Of a DNA stretch of 64,000 nt, positions 40,101 through 49,280 are shown one piece after another. This DNA comes from Leishmania infantum JPCM5. Lineage: Eukaryota; Euglenozoa; Kinetoplastea; Trypanosomatida; Trypanosomatidae. The translations under genes were made by a program, and so were the position numbers. Positions within the stretch are counted from its first letter, which is position 1; each line of letters starts with the position of its first letter. Location of the stretch: positions 253,001 to 317,000 of the forward strand of contig NC_009413.2 in NCBI RefSeq assembly GCF_000002875.2, read 5' to 3'. Under the pieces are notes generated by a model that was not told where the DNA came from, did not search any database, and was given only the letters and a program-made list of their open reading frames with translations.

Positions 40101-41949
40101 ATGTGTACAGGTCCTCACTGCCACAGCTCTCCACCAACGGCAACACCTGACGCACCACCACCTTGAGGTTCATCGAGGACCGGTTCACGAGACCGCTCTT
40201 CTCCAGTGCGATCAGCGCCTCCGTGATGCTTCGGTCCACAAGGCGCTTGAAGTGCAACTCGCACGCCGCACTCGTCACCATCTCTCGCAGAAGCCACGTC
40301 GTCAACGCCGGTAGATGCGGGCTCGTCGCCGAAAGCTGCGACCGCTCGGCCAGCCCGTACACGCGCTTCAGCACCTCGTCGCACAACGTGAGAAGGGCTT
40401 CGTAGACGGCGGAAGGAGGCGTGGGTGTGTGGACCGATCCACGAATTGCGGCGTCATCGCCCTCGCATGACGTCGTGAGGCGCCTGCGCAGCTGAATTAC
40501 CGCACTTGCCGCTTCGAATGCGGCCATGGGCACCAGTAGTTTTGAGTTGGCAGGGTCTGGGGTGGAAGGAGCGGTGGAGGACGAGGTCCACGCTGACGGC
40601 GGCGGTGCCGTGGACGCGGGCGGCACCTCTGCATTCGCGGCCGAAGTGTAGCGTAGTAGCAAAGAAAGAATAAGCACATGTAGCAAGACGAGCGCCTCAT
40701 CGCACGACGCGGCGCCGTCGTTCACGGGCGGAAACGGCGTCGATGCGTAGGCCTTCAGCGCCTGAGAGAGCTTTAGAGGCTGCAGATGGCGCACAATCGC
40801 TCCCCAAAACTCGTCAGATGGGATCGACGTTCCTGTGCCAGCCGAAGTGGCACCGATAGCAGCGATAGCCGAAATGTCGGTCATCGTCACCTCGACATGT
40901 CGCTCCTCCATGCGCATGAGGATGAGCTGGATGTCCTCCATGGTCGGAGGAGGGATAAGAAACCTCGGCGTCCGCGCCGTGGACGACGTGGCGAGCCGCC
41001 GATCTGCGCCGGTAGTGTCACCATGGGACAAATCACTTGCGGCAATCCCGCCACAGCCACCGCTCAGGGCAGCCGCGCGCACGCGCTGCTGTTGCTGCTG
41101 TGCCGACCACATGACAAACAAAGCACGCAGCGACGGCGCACGTGCGTAGTAGTCGCGGTGCTCCATCGCGGTGGACTCCTCCTGCAGCCACTTGATACGG
41201 TTGTCCTCATCTGCATTCAGCAGCAGGCGCGCCACGTATGGAATCGCAGCGGGAAGTGACGCATCCGGCGCGGCCAAAGCCGCCTCTGGACTGGAGGCCT
41301 CCGCATATTCTTGTGCCGCCGTCAGGAGGTCGTTGCACGTCAGAACAACCGTCGCCTTCGTGCCCGTGACACCCAACAGCCGTCCATACAGCTCCTCAGT
41401 GATGGTGGCGCGCAGCAGTCGCTCAACGTCTGCGAGCTTCAGCGCCCACAGAAAGTCGTCCCGCACACGCCACATGCCCTCCTCCGCAGACGACGGCGGG
41501 GTAGACGTCGAGGGCGGCGCAGAGGACGAGGACGAGTAGGGGGGCAGCGCTGGGTAGAAGAGTGCGCTGCAGCAGCACAGGCGGTGCCCGCACGCGACCA
41601 GCCCGTGACCGCCGCCGCCGGCGAAGGGTGCCGCCCCGGTGTTGTGTGAGGCAGGCAACACTCCCGAAGCGCACCGGCCCACACGACACTGCCGGCTGCG
41701 CAGCACAGAGAACGGCGAGCGACGATGGCTACGGTACTCAGCGCTGCCAGCAGTGCCTCGCGGAGGCTCTGAAGGCGCCGCTGAAGGGCGTGAATCACCA
41801 TGCCCTCGCTCATCAGCGTCATCCTCCAGCAATGGTGGCCATGTGAAAGAGGAAGGGTAGTCGTACGTTCCCAGGCCCTTGAAGCAAACGGAGATAGATG
41901 CGCCAGCGGTGACGGCGGGCCCTCGTGAAAGTCGGGTGCGATGAAGCAT
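37168..41949 (-). CDS. Large hypothetical protein, 1,593 residues, one central membrane segment
   Basis: The ATG at 41949 starts MLHRTRLSRGPAVTAG; the further upstream extension begins with GTG. The first 16 residues are basic with Arg and no acidic residue, consistent with a mitochondrial presequence. Residues up to about 1,000 alternate helical blocks with Ser/Ala/Pro-rich linkers. A basic RRLAERREKRRASADGEG segment, followed by RRRRRHARGD, lies near 900-930. One hydrophobic stretch (YWSLLTWLFLASIIMLNVVGI) lies at about 1055-1083. The region after it, to about 1,380, looks globular: PMTVIPIGSDC, ERPLPMEYVEKRIAERIRRV, ITFLLYMHDGVPVTPQFIQEL, LSRHANLVLVVHES. The last 200 residues are low complexity. 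No catalytic motif or known family is recognised. Confidence 0.8.
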   Translation of the reverse strand: MLHRTRLSRGPAVTAGASISVCFKGLGTYDYPSSFTWPPLLEDDADERGHGDSRPSAAPSEPPRGTAGSAEYRSHRRSPFSVLRSRQCRVGRCASGVLPASHNTGAAPFAGGGGHGLVACGHRLCCCSALFYPALPPYSSSSSAPPSTSTPPSSAEEGMWRVRDDFLWALKLADVERLLRATITEELYGRLLGVTGTKATVVLTCNDLLTAAQEYAEASSPEAALAAPDASLPAAIPYVARLLLNADEDNRIKWLQEESTAMEHRDYYARAPSLRALFVMWSAQQQQQRVRAAALSGGCGGIAASDLSHGDTTGADRRLATSSTARTPRFLIPPPTMEDIQLILMRMEERHVEVTMTDISAIAAIGATSAGTGTSIPSDEFWGAIVRHLQPLKLSQALKAYASTPFPPVNDGAASCDEALVLLHVLILSLLLRYTSAANAEVPPASTAPPPSAWTSSSTAPSTPDPANSKLLVPMAAFEAASAVIQLRRRLTTSCEGDDAAIRGSVHTPTPPSAVYEALLTLCDEVLKRVYGLAERSQLSATSPHLPALTTWLLREMVTSAACELHFKRLVDRSITEALIALEKSGLVNRSSMNLKVVVRQVLPLVESCGSEDLYTSVLNDVVSALEEKARRDRHAFTQEDMLYLAELGTKLFVSGSADSTAGSYGLFDQTARGQMEELHVMDGSPWALCVSTYRSLKEMMQGIIRDQRRLKQQVQEQLRQLSSSSTLSAVMTGSTEAQGRHHARLDGNGAPLSSPSSPPDSEASSVARGDAAVDLGAASAASDAAGEDGFTGAKAAVPCRGASASAPAPAPAGPPRISVSPMLRQRFLILIEELVKAQVAESSNDSERPIVVSTELFAFVTRHVPVPNIQDEYRRKIFLLVNVAEAPETTRRRLAERREKRRASADGEGFGRRRRRHARGDTSTSCAAEEEVEADGEDAHAGPGSKKAGAGNDPHGGANDIPAELRFLVSSLPLTLSPWASVMILREVLAESAGRNPRYTYVLNAAIDLQLPMSTTRSRIATTLNMWRFLNTQAHKLSLKESVMMKQRCAWNLPMSYVLSSYWSLLTWLFLASIIMLNVVGIDFESQLVANSLFRMFAPWEEICVPQTAAEDGDTWSTQAAADLASDYFEQAEIADRRREEHRLSSTDVFLSSASYLILGYDDQRRPMTVIPIGSDCTAPAEERIAEEYAAATAVLRELSLHAPFPFFVDIERPLPMEYVEKRIAERIRRVSFNNTWFLPRMIIRTFPLGRQYTEHKLVLHTCTQANLTRRRITFLLYMHDGVPVTPQFIQELSDSFLSRHANLVLVVHESSLLKGGTTPEALVKVGLSNTVRGPSATIASAAAEMIDAVLPSDLKDSPSPSAAASAAHHMRVLPYCRQYYSGSGSVIAGLQRMADGEPTEGGGGTAEKGWWVITLRSVRRLWERLQAGSGAASSASTAAASSARLPLFASTFSSRRTSLHRSRERQCKEAEEVAAANKQRQSSDGRMPAAAPWVNWWWHTLSGVTSATIRMVRVDCIGVWGEEAERDDEAARKSGTTIVTNEPAPHVRAAADQTATDTVATRAATDTAEAKAGKGGVSVSFTALRRLMSEV

Positions 41950-42843
41950 GCTCGTCTCAAGGATGCCTACTGCTGCTGTTTTGTGGGTGCTTCTATCAGA
42001 CACACCTCACAGACTCCCTCGCGCCTGCGCTCGCGGTTATTTTCCTGGTCAAGCTATGCGTGTGGTGCATACGTGTGAAGCATGAGGAGGAGAGACCTCT
42101 GCAAGGCGTACCTGCGTGCAAGTACGCTAGAAGAAACGGGAGTAAGCAACGCGCGCGTGCACATGTGTCGGTGGGGTAGGGGGAAAACACAAATGGAAAA
42201 AGGGCCGCCTCCTGCACACGCACACGCTCATTGCCGGAAGACGGTGGCGGTGAGAGTTGCGGGTCTGTGACTGTGCAAGACCGTCCCCCGTTTCCGCGCC
42301 TCGTGGGATCCCTAATGAGGGTGCGTGCGGGAGCATGCATTCGCGAGAGAGGCGACGCACACCAGAGGTGTAGAAGATGATAAGAAGAGAAGAGAAGCAT
42401 GATGTAGAAAAGACACACACAAACAGAGAAAGGGCAACAACGCGGACACTGACGGTGCCTCCTCTCGCACACTTCTATCCGCTGAGTCACATGTGCGTGT
42501 GTGCAAAGGCATGTGTCAGTGTACCACCTCGCTTGTTCGATTTCGAGTGAAGAAGTTCGCTCGACGCGGGCGTTGCGTCTCCGTCACGCATGAATGTGGC
42601 TGCGCTGAGAGACACTAGGCAATTCGACGACGCTGAAACGCGGGCATGCGGCTCTCCTCATGGTCCTCCCATCTTTCTTACCCTTCCTGTCTTGTTTACC
42701 ACTGTCACCATCTCTCGGCACACAATACGCTTACAGGCTTCCCATCTCCAGCATCTCCCCGCCTTGTCACGCATCTCCCACACATGCGCAAACGAGAGAG
42801 GGGCAATGCATCACCACACACAGAAGCGCGCATGCTTCGCTTA
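41950..42843. other. Intergenic spacer
   Basis: This 0.9-kb region holds the leader of the large gene and the nucleoporin 3' UTR. ORFs are short and Cys/Arg/His-rich. Nothing else stands out. Confidence 0.6.
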
Positions 42844-44940
42844 TTAACGGGTCCGCTGAGACGGGCGATCGCCACCGTCTCCAGCCCCAGACTTGCCCGG
42901 TGCCATCCCAAAGCCAGTGGCAGTAGCTGCGGCGCCGCCGCCCAAGTTGAAGGCAGTCGGCGCAGCACCAGGGGCCGCAGGGCCCATGGACGGCGCGGAG
43001 GGGGGAGCACCAGTAGCAGCCGGTGCAGTAGTGGCAGAAGCTGAAGCAGCTCCAAAACCTCCAGCCGTTGGCGCTGCCCCGAAACCGCCAGTGGCCGGGG
43101 CCAGGCCTGCCGCTGGAGCCGATGCTGTTCCACCCGCTGCTGCGCCAAAGCCAACGCCACCTACCGCACCACCCCCTGCTGGTGCGGCCGCAGCCGTTGC
43201 AGGGGCACCGAATCCTCCAGTGGTCAGCGCTCCAGCTGTACCAGCGGAGGAGGCTGTCCCGAAGACACCACCACCGGATGTCGCACCGAAGCCTCCACCC
43301 AGCGCAGAGGTGACGCCTGCGCCAAACCCCGTGATCGGTGCAGCGCCGCTCGTGGTGGTGACCGCAGCAGGTGCCGCAGCAGGCTGCTGTGGAAGCGGAG
43401 GAATGTCGAAGTACGTCGACGGCGATGCCCGACGGAACAGAGCCGTGCCGTTGCGCTGTTGTTCGGTATCGGCGAAGAGCACGTCCGCCTCCGCTTGTCC
43501 GTACTGGCGCGTGAAGAATTCGCGGGCAGTGTTGGTGCGACTGTGCAGATGCGCGGCCACACAGGAGGAGTCCTGTAGCTGGTTCAGCTCGTACAAGAGG
43601 GCGGCGTTGATCTGAGCAATCGCGTCGTTCGGGATGGCGCTGCCGTTTTGGTGACCGTGACGACCACTCACGCCGGTGCCGCGCAGCGAACGACCTGGCG
43701 GCACCAGTGTGGCCTCCAGCTCAGTGAGAGCGCTGCTAACGTGGTCCATGCGACGGCTCAACTCCTCGACCAAAGACACAAAAGGAGAGGCGGCACCGTT
43801 GCTCGCGCCGGGACGATATGCGCCACCGCGGACGTTCATTCCACTGCCGGCCAGCGATGACGGCAGCCCTTGCTCCAGTAACGGTTCCCACACATGCCGC
43901 TCGTAGTCGCGGATGTTGGCCTCCAACTTCTCGAGACGCTGTAGCTGACGACGCGCTTGCCCTTCATGCTGGTTGCAGTGCACCGCGACAAGATCGACGG
44001 CACGGTTACCGCCACCCTTCAGTGCTGCCATCTGGGCAAGGAGTTTGCGATAACTGGAGGAAGCCGCCGTGGCGGCAGAGCTCCCGGTGGCGCTGTTGGC
44101 GGTGGCAGCGGCAGCCGGATCCGCGCCATCAGACTCATTGAAGTATAAATACACCTTCTTGGCCGCGTCCCGCTCCGCGTGCATGAAACTGCGTAGCTCC
44201 ATCAGGTGCTGCTGCAGCGGCTGCGGCAGTGCCTCGAAGCGGACCTGCTCCGTCACCTGAGAGAAGTCAATGTCGCGTGCCCAGCTGGTGGCATTGCCTG
44301 GACCCTTAATACCCAGGTATGGGTACTGCTGAGCCGTCGGTGCGGCCGGGGCAGCAGAAGCAGCCGTACTCCCGAACCCGCCCGGCATGCCAAAGCCACA
44401 ACCGCGGCCGGCGCCGAGGCCGGAGGTGGCTGCGGAACCAAAGCCGCCACTGCCTCCTGCCGTAGCGCCGGTGCCGAGCCCTCCGCCCGCACCAAAGCCG
44501 CCAGCAGCAGGGGCGGCGCCAAAGCCGGGTTTTGCACCGAATCCTGTTGTCCCTACAGCGCCGAAGCCGCCAGTGGGGGCAGGAGCAGCGCCGAAGCCGC
44601 CAGTGGGGGCAGGAGCAGCGCCGAAGCCGCCAGTGGGGGCAGGAGCAGCGCCGAAGCCGCCAGTGGGGGCAGGAGCAGCGCCGAAGCCGCCAGTGGGGGC
44701 AGGAGCAGCGCCGAAGCCGCCAGCGAGGGCAGGAGCAGCGCCGAAGCCGCCAGTCGTTGCGGTGGCCGCGGTCGCTGTAGCGCCGGTGCCAAAGCCTCCG
44801 AAGCCACGGCCGCCGCTTGCAGGAGCTGCCGCGCCAGTTCCAGCCCCCGTCGATGGAGTTGCGCCGAAGCCAGCCGCCGTTGCCGGCTTTGCTCCGAAAC
44901 CGCCAGCGCCTGCCCCCGTCCCAAAGCCGCCGAACGACAT
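42844..44940 (-). CDS. FG-repeat nucleoporin with a Nup58-like coiled-coil centre
   Basis: The protein has 698 residues from the ATG at 44940. Residues 1-205 are a Gly/Phe/Ala-rich FG domain full of GFGA units, and residues about 530-690 are a second FG domain. Such domains fill the nuclear pore channel and bind transport receptors. The centre (about 215-510) is non-repetitive and helical: WARDIDFSQVTEQVRFEALP, then QQHLMELRSFMHAERDAAKK, then a long heptad-like stretch and PFVSLVEELSRRMDHVSSAL. The order and character resemble the coiled-coil core of the Nup62-Nup58-Nup54 channel complex, and Nup58 fits best by the two flanking FG domains. The FG call is direct; the Nup58 identity is an inference. 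A 30-bp tandem repeat encodes part of the N-terminal domain. Confidence 0.88.
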   Translation of the reverse strand: MSFGGFGTGAGAGGFGAKPATAAGFGATPSTGAGTGAAAPASGGRGFGGFGTGATATAATATTGGFGAAPALAGGFGAAPAPTGGFGAAPAPTGGFGAAPAPTGGFGAAPAPTGGFGAAPAPTGGFGAVGTTGFGAKPGFGAAPAAGGFGAGGGLGTGATAGGSGGFGSAATSGLGAGRGCGFGMPGGFGSTAASAAPAAPTAQQYPYLGIKGPGNATSWARDIDFSQVTEQVRFEALPQPLQQHLMELRSFMHAERDAAKKVYLYFNESDGADPAAAATANSATGSSAATAASSSYRKLLAQMAALKGGGNRAVDLVAVHCNQHEGQARRQLQRLEKLEANIRDYERHVWEPLLEQGLPSSLAGSGMNVRGGAYRPGASNGAASPFVSLVEELSRRMDHVSSALTELEATLVPPGRSLRGTGVSGRHGHQNGSAIPNDAIAQINAALLYELNQLQDSSCVAAHLHSRTNTAREFFTRQYGQAEADVLFADTEQQRNGTALFRRASPSTYFDIPPLPQQPAAAPAAVTTTSGAAPITGFGAGVTSALGGGFGATSGGGVFGTASSAGTAGALTTGGFGAPATAAAAPAGGGAVGGVGFGAAAGGTASAPAAGLAPATGGFGAAPTAGGFGAASASATTAPAATGAPPSAPSMGPAAPGAAPTAFNLGGGAAATATGFGMAPGKSGAGDGGDRPSQRTR
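44561..44753. repeat. 30-bp coding tandem repeat in the FG nucleoporin
   Basis: Five perfect 30-bp units (44561-44710) are followed by one variant unit and a partial one. On the minus strand each unit encodes GGFGAAPAPT. The near identity of the units at DNA level, beyond what the protein requires, points to recent expansion, so copy number probably varies between strains. Confidence 0.95.
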
Positions 44941-46536
44941 AACGAAGATTTGCCACAGCTAAGCAGGTACAGCTCGGACTAGGGGTGTTCCTCAGTTCGC
45001 GCGCACTTTACTGTGATGCCGAAAGGCACGCGGACGGCTGAAATCAAACCCGAGCGGCTTCCGCCTCTATTGTGGTTTGGCAGCGCACTCGTGCTGTCGG
45101 CAATCCGACTCGCTCCTCTTGAGGGTTTCTATGACGTGCCGAATTCGATGGTGGTTTTCGTTGCTGCCTCTCTCATCCGCGCAGGCCAACGCCGTTACTT
45201 CGCGTCGTCAAGCGAGAGGGAGTCGGTATGTCTGTGTCTGTTTGTGTATCTAAGTATCTGCGCAGAAGTGTACGTGCGTGTAGTTGTTGGTATGATGCTG
45301 CAGCACATGCGCAGGCGCCGTCAACAGAGGGAGGTAGAGGCTTGTACACAGGCAGAGAGTGCGGGTGAAACACTCGCGAACTTCAGTTTTCTGTTGTCCT
45401 TCTCTGTCTCTCCGTAGATGCCCTTCTGCTCAGCCGAGTCGAGCTCAACGACACCCACGCGCGCGTTTTTTGCTGAATATCGCCACGGGCAATGGTAGAA
45501 TCAAGGATTTGGCCTGTGTTGAGTTACGCCGCCGCCGTTCTGCAGTCACGGTGTTGCGCGGACGGGAGGGAAAAGACTTGTAAACGCACAAGTAAGGCAG
45601 TGGGCGAAGGAGTTCAACATAGAGCGCACGGACTAACAGAGGTCAGAAGGCGGGGGGTGGCGGGGCTTCGGCTAGGGGCCCTCCACACTCTGGTTTGTTG
45701 AAGCTCCCGCAATGTAGATGTCCGTGCTGCAACAGTACGATGTAACAAGGAGCACCACAGCGCGAGAGTGAGCACTGGAGACATCCCGATGATATGGAGA
45801 GCGGCGGAGTGAGTCGTCAGATGCGAGGTGGCCTATGCTGTTCGAAAATGCCTCAACGATACCGAGACGGGCAGATGCGCTGTGTGGGCCCAGATGCTTG
45901 CGCGTTTAGGATATCCACCATTGCTCTTGTAGGGTATGAAAGGCGAGGACGGTAAGAAGAGCAGGGCCCGCGAGGAAGGTCACCCAAGCCGCTCCGCGTA
46001 CAAAACTCCGCACACCGCGCACGTTCGCACACGCACACATACTTTTCTGTGATCACAGCGGGGTGGGGGGCGAAAGAAGAAACACATACAAGCAGGAATG
46101 AGTGGGGCAAAGGCTAAGCAAGAGCTCATGCGGAACACAAATGAGGAGCAGCGCGCGCCTGTGAAAGCCTCTGTGGTGCCTGTGTTGCTGCATCACCACC
46201 TGTGCACGCAGACAATCCAGCGGACGGCGGCAGAGTAGCCTCAAAGAGCCCCCCCTGCTCCGCACCCTCACCCCTCATCTTCCTTACCTCCTCCCTCTCG
46301 GTATGGTGTGTATGTGTGTGTGCGCATGTGTACGAGGAGGAGAGGGAAGATATGAAAAAGAGAGCTATCCCCTTTCTGCTGATTGTCTATGCGTGTGTGT
46401 GCCGATGAATGACTCCGGGAAAAGGGCGGCGCGTTATGCACCTCCATCTCGCTTCAGATTTCCGCTCGTGATGGCCCCACCACCACCACCAAACTCAAGC
46501 AACGAGTGGGCAGTTCACGTGGAGAAGGAAGTGTGC
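44941..46536. other. Intergenic spacer
   Basis: This 1.6-kb spacer holds the nucleoporin leader and the 3' UTR of the 594-residue gene. A 134-codon plus-strand ORF at 45013-45417 runs against the transcription unit and is not supported. The remainder is low-information sequence. Confidence 0.55.
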
Positions 46537-48321
46537 CTACCCAGTCCAGCCCGCGCAACTTAGCAGCGTGTATCGGGCATCCCATGCGGCGCTTCTCCCT
46601 GCAGCACTAGAGCGTCGTTCCTGCTCCGCCCACTGATGCCGGTAGTACTGCGCCAACCTTACCCGGTCCGTCTTCGCCTTGACCGGCAGCGTGCTCATCT
46701 GCCGTCCACTTGCCAGACCAGCTCTCGGCTGTATCGTCATTCCGATAGGGGCGTGCATTACGGGAACAAGGCGGCCACTCGTGGGCTGCGCCCGCGCCGT
46801 CTGCTGGGCTTGCCGAGCCGCGTCGACCTGGCGAGCTTGACAGCACGACTGAGCAATCATACGGTGATTGTACTCGCCATTATTCGTCACGGCAACGTGA
46901 GACGCACGCACGATGCGCACATCCTGTGCCTCTCGATACGGGTGCCGGCATTGCGCCGCGTCGAAGTTGCAGCGGGCACATCCGGTGGCGAAACGAGGAA
47001 CACCTATGCTGCACGTTGGAACAAATACGGACGATTTCGCTTTGGGGACAGCGCGCCGAATGGGTGACGGTACGGCACTGCGAGCAGCCCGATAGAGCGG
47101 TTGAGCCGCTGAGCGATAGTAACGCTCAGAAAACGGGTTCGCGCCTCCACTCTGAGCCTGCTCTCCAACGATCGTGCCGTCCTGGCACAGCATCTCGCTG
47201 AAGTAGGGAGGATGTTCACCTTCTGTGCGGGCGAAAGCGGAGCCGTTAGAGGATGTGGCTCCATCGCTGCCGGCGACACAAGAGCCGCTGTCTTCCACCT
47301 TTCTCGGCACGCGAGCGGCGGCTTCGCTCCACGGTGGCAGTGGCTGCGCAGCACTCTCGTCGCGCAAGGCGGCACCGGCGCCACCACGCTCGCCGCCCTC
47401 GGTGCGCACGCAGCACGCGGCTGCGGATGGGAGAGCGTGAAACTCGTCGAACGGCGTCTCCCTTGGCAATAGAGGCGCCGTCGAGGAAGATGTCGCGTCG
47501 GCGCGTGAGTGTGACCCTCGGTGCGGCAGTGCTGAGGATAGCATGAGTGCCTGATACTCGCGCATCCACCGTGCTAGACTGGTGCGCTCGGCGGCAGTGA
47601 GCTGAGCGTGCTCGTCAGCTGACGCTGCCGCAGGCTCAGAAGGTGTGGACGACGATGCACCAGAGGCAAGAGTGACCGCACAGTCTTGCGTAGCGTCCGT
47701 CCCGCACACAGATGATTCAGCATGACTCCGCGAAGAGAGCACCGCACCAGAGTGGTGGTCGGCATCAAAACCCTCCGCTGCCCCTGCAACGGTGCCTGCG
47801 GCCAAGGTGCGCGATGGCGTAGACAACGAGGCAGTGGAGGAAGAGGGCGGCGGAGCAGCAGTGGCAGAGGGAGACGACTTGCACAGCTGATTTGCGTCGT
47901 TGTTACTGCGCTTGCCCTCAGGAATGATGGAAGGCAGCGCTGGAGTAACCTGAGTGGCAGTCGCAGAAGCAGCGGTGGGGGTGTCAGCAGCGGACTCAGC
48001 GGACGTGGTGACGACACGGTGGAGCTGAGCCGTATCCGCCATCTCTGATGGAGCCGAGGGGGTGGAGGTTGCAGCCGAGAACCCAGACGCGCGACTCGGC
48101 TTCTTGACTGAGGAGATTGACGTAGACGTGGTGGAGGAGGCACTGCTGGTCGTGGAGAAGGGCAAAGAGTAGGTGCTGGTGTCCCCCATCATGGCTGCTA
48201 TTGTCTTTTCATCGAAGCCCATCTGCTGCAGTGTTGCGCGCACGATGGCAGCATCCACGCCGCCTGCCACCACCCGACGCTCCAGGTACTCTGTGTAGGC
48301 CTCCTCAGCCGACGTCAGCAT
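46537..48321 (-). CDS. Hypothetical Ser/Ala/Thr-rich protein with a UBA-like N-terminus and a Cys/His-containing C-terminal region
   Basis: The start is the ATG at 48321 (MLTSAEEAYTEYLERR); the sequence before it begins with GTG. The protein has 594 residues. Residues 18-45 (GVDAAIVRATLQQMGFDEKTIAAMMG) resemble a UBA or CUE helix bundle with the MGF loop. A long Ser/Thr/Ala-rich disordered stretch follows to about residue 420. Around residues 430-510 a compact block contains SSVFVPTCSIGVPRFATGC, then CNFDAAQCRHPYREAQ, and ends in MIAQSCCQ; the spaced Cys and His residues could bind zinc. The C-terminus is basic. A role linked to ubiquitin is only a possibility. No family is recognised. Confidence 0.75.
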   Translation of the reverse strand: MLTSAEEAYTEYLERRVVAGGVDAAIVRATLQQMGFDEKTIAAMMGDTSTYSLPFSTTSSASSTTSTSISSVKKPSRASGFSAATSTPSAPSEMADTAQLHRVVTTSAESAADTPTAASATATQVTPALPSIIPEGKRSNNDANQLCKSSPSATAAPPPSSSTASLSTPSRTLAAGTVAGAAEGFDADHHSGAVLSSRSHAESSVCGTDATQDCAVTLASGASSSTPSEPAAASADEHAQLTAAERTSLARWMREYQALMLSSALPHRGSHSRADATSSSTAPLLPRETPFDEFHALPSAAACCVRTEGGERGGAGAALRDESAAQPLPPWSEAAARVPRKVEDSGSCVAGSDGATSSNGSAFARTEGEHPPYFSEMLCQDGTIVGEQAQSGGANPFSERYYRSAAQPLYRAARSAVPSPIRRAVPKAKSSVFVPTCSIGVPRFATGCARCNFDAAQCRHPYREAQDVRIVRASHVAVTNNGEYNHRMIAQSCCQARQVDAARQAQQTARAQPTSGRLVPVMHAPIGMTIQPRAGLASGRQMSTLPVKAKTDRVRLAQYYRHQWAEQERRSSAAGRSAAWDARYTLLSCAGWTG

Positions 48322-49102
48322 TGTGGGAAGCAACACAGGGAGGGAGATGGGTGTCCCAGGTGCGGGCACTCGAACAGCGCAGTATGTCGTTTATGAGTAG
48401 AATATATGCGTCCGACCGCGACTCGTTGGATGAGTGCAACGGCGGCCCTGATGTATGGCTAGGCTGTATGTATGCGATTGGGTGAGCCTGCGTGTGAGAA
48501 TACTCTTCGTCCGCCGATCTATGGAGGGCGTCTTTGCGCGAAGGCAAAGACTTTACTTCTATGAGGCTTGAGCGCTTCAAGGAGCGCTACTCGCGCGCGC
48601 TGAGGAAGGGGGGGCACAGCCCTTTATATGCGCAGAGAAAATCTCGCTGTGCTGTCTTCTGCTTAGTTGCCTTGCCGCGGTGTTGGTGCAATGTGGGGAA
48701 AGTGTGCGAACGGCGAGGCGAAAGACAACGCAGCAGGTAAACGCGAGTGGCTGCACCCTTCAGTGCCAAGGGCGCGGCAGCGTCGACCACAGGACAACGT
48801 GAGAAGCACACCCTTATGTTGACGATATTGGGAGCATTTTAGTTGATAAATCATGAGAAGCGCCGCGCCACCTCGACTCCCCGCCCTCTTTTCCGCTATC
48901 ACACGTAACGATCGCGAAAGGGAGGAAAGGGCAGCATCGTCTGTGCTGCACTCCCGTGCGGCAGTGCTCGCGCTACGCCGCTCTTCGCTTCCGATGCACT
49001 CAGCCCCTGCCGCTTGGCTACACATGAAATGCGGGTCTCCTCCTCGGGTGTGCTCCGCTTGGCCTGCCGTTGTTGATTTGTTTTTTTTCGACGGTGAGGG
49101 AG

Positions 49103-49147
<45 letters not shown>

Positions 49148-49280
49148 CAATGATGTGAATGCGATACCTTCCGTTGTGGTTAATGTCTGCGAAAAGCGCG
49201 AAAGGAAAAGGGGCAAGCATTGGGCGTTTGGGCGGTAGAATCTCTGTGGCATTAGGGGCGACGCTTCAGAGCTCGTGCCG
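48322..49280. other. Intergenic spacer with a long GT run
   Basis: This 1-kb spacer holds the leader of the 594-residue gene and the 3' UTR of the acidic membrane protein. The (GT)20 run at 49105-49144 is its main feature. No gene is supported. Confidence 0.6.
49105..49144. repeat. (GT)20 microsatellite
   Basis: Forty bases of perfect GT dinucleotide, the longest such run in the window. It reads CA in the transcript and lies about 140 bp downstream of the stop codon of the acidic protein, so it is probably in the 3' UTR. Confidence 0.95.

Noticed and set aside
44387..44962. Long plus-strand and alternative-frame ORFs across the nucleoporin
   Set aside because: They mirror the GC-rich tandem repeat, whose period is divisible by three, and so stay open in several frames.
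45013..45417. A 134-codon plus-strand ORF upstream of the nucleoporin
   Set aside because: It runs against the single transcription direction, and its second half is simple spacer-like sequence.
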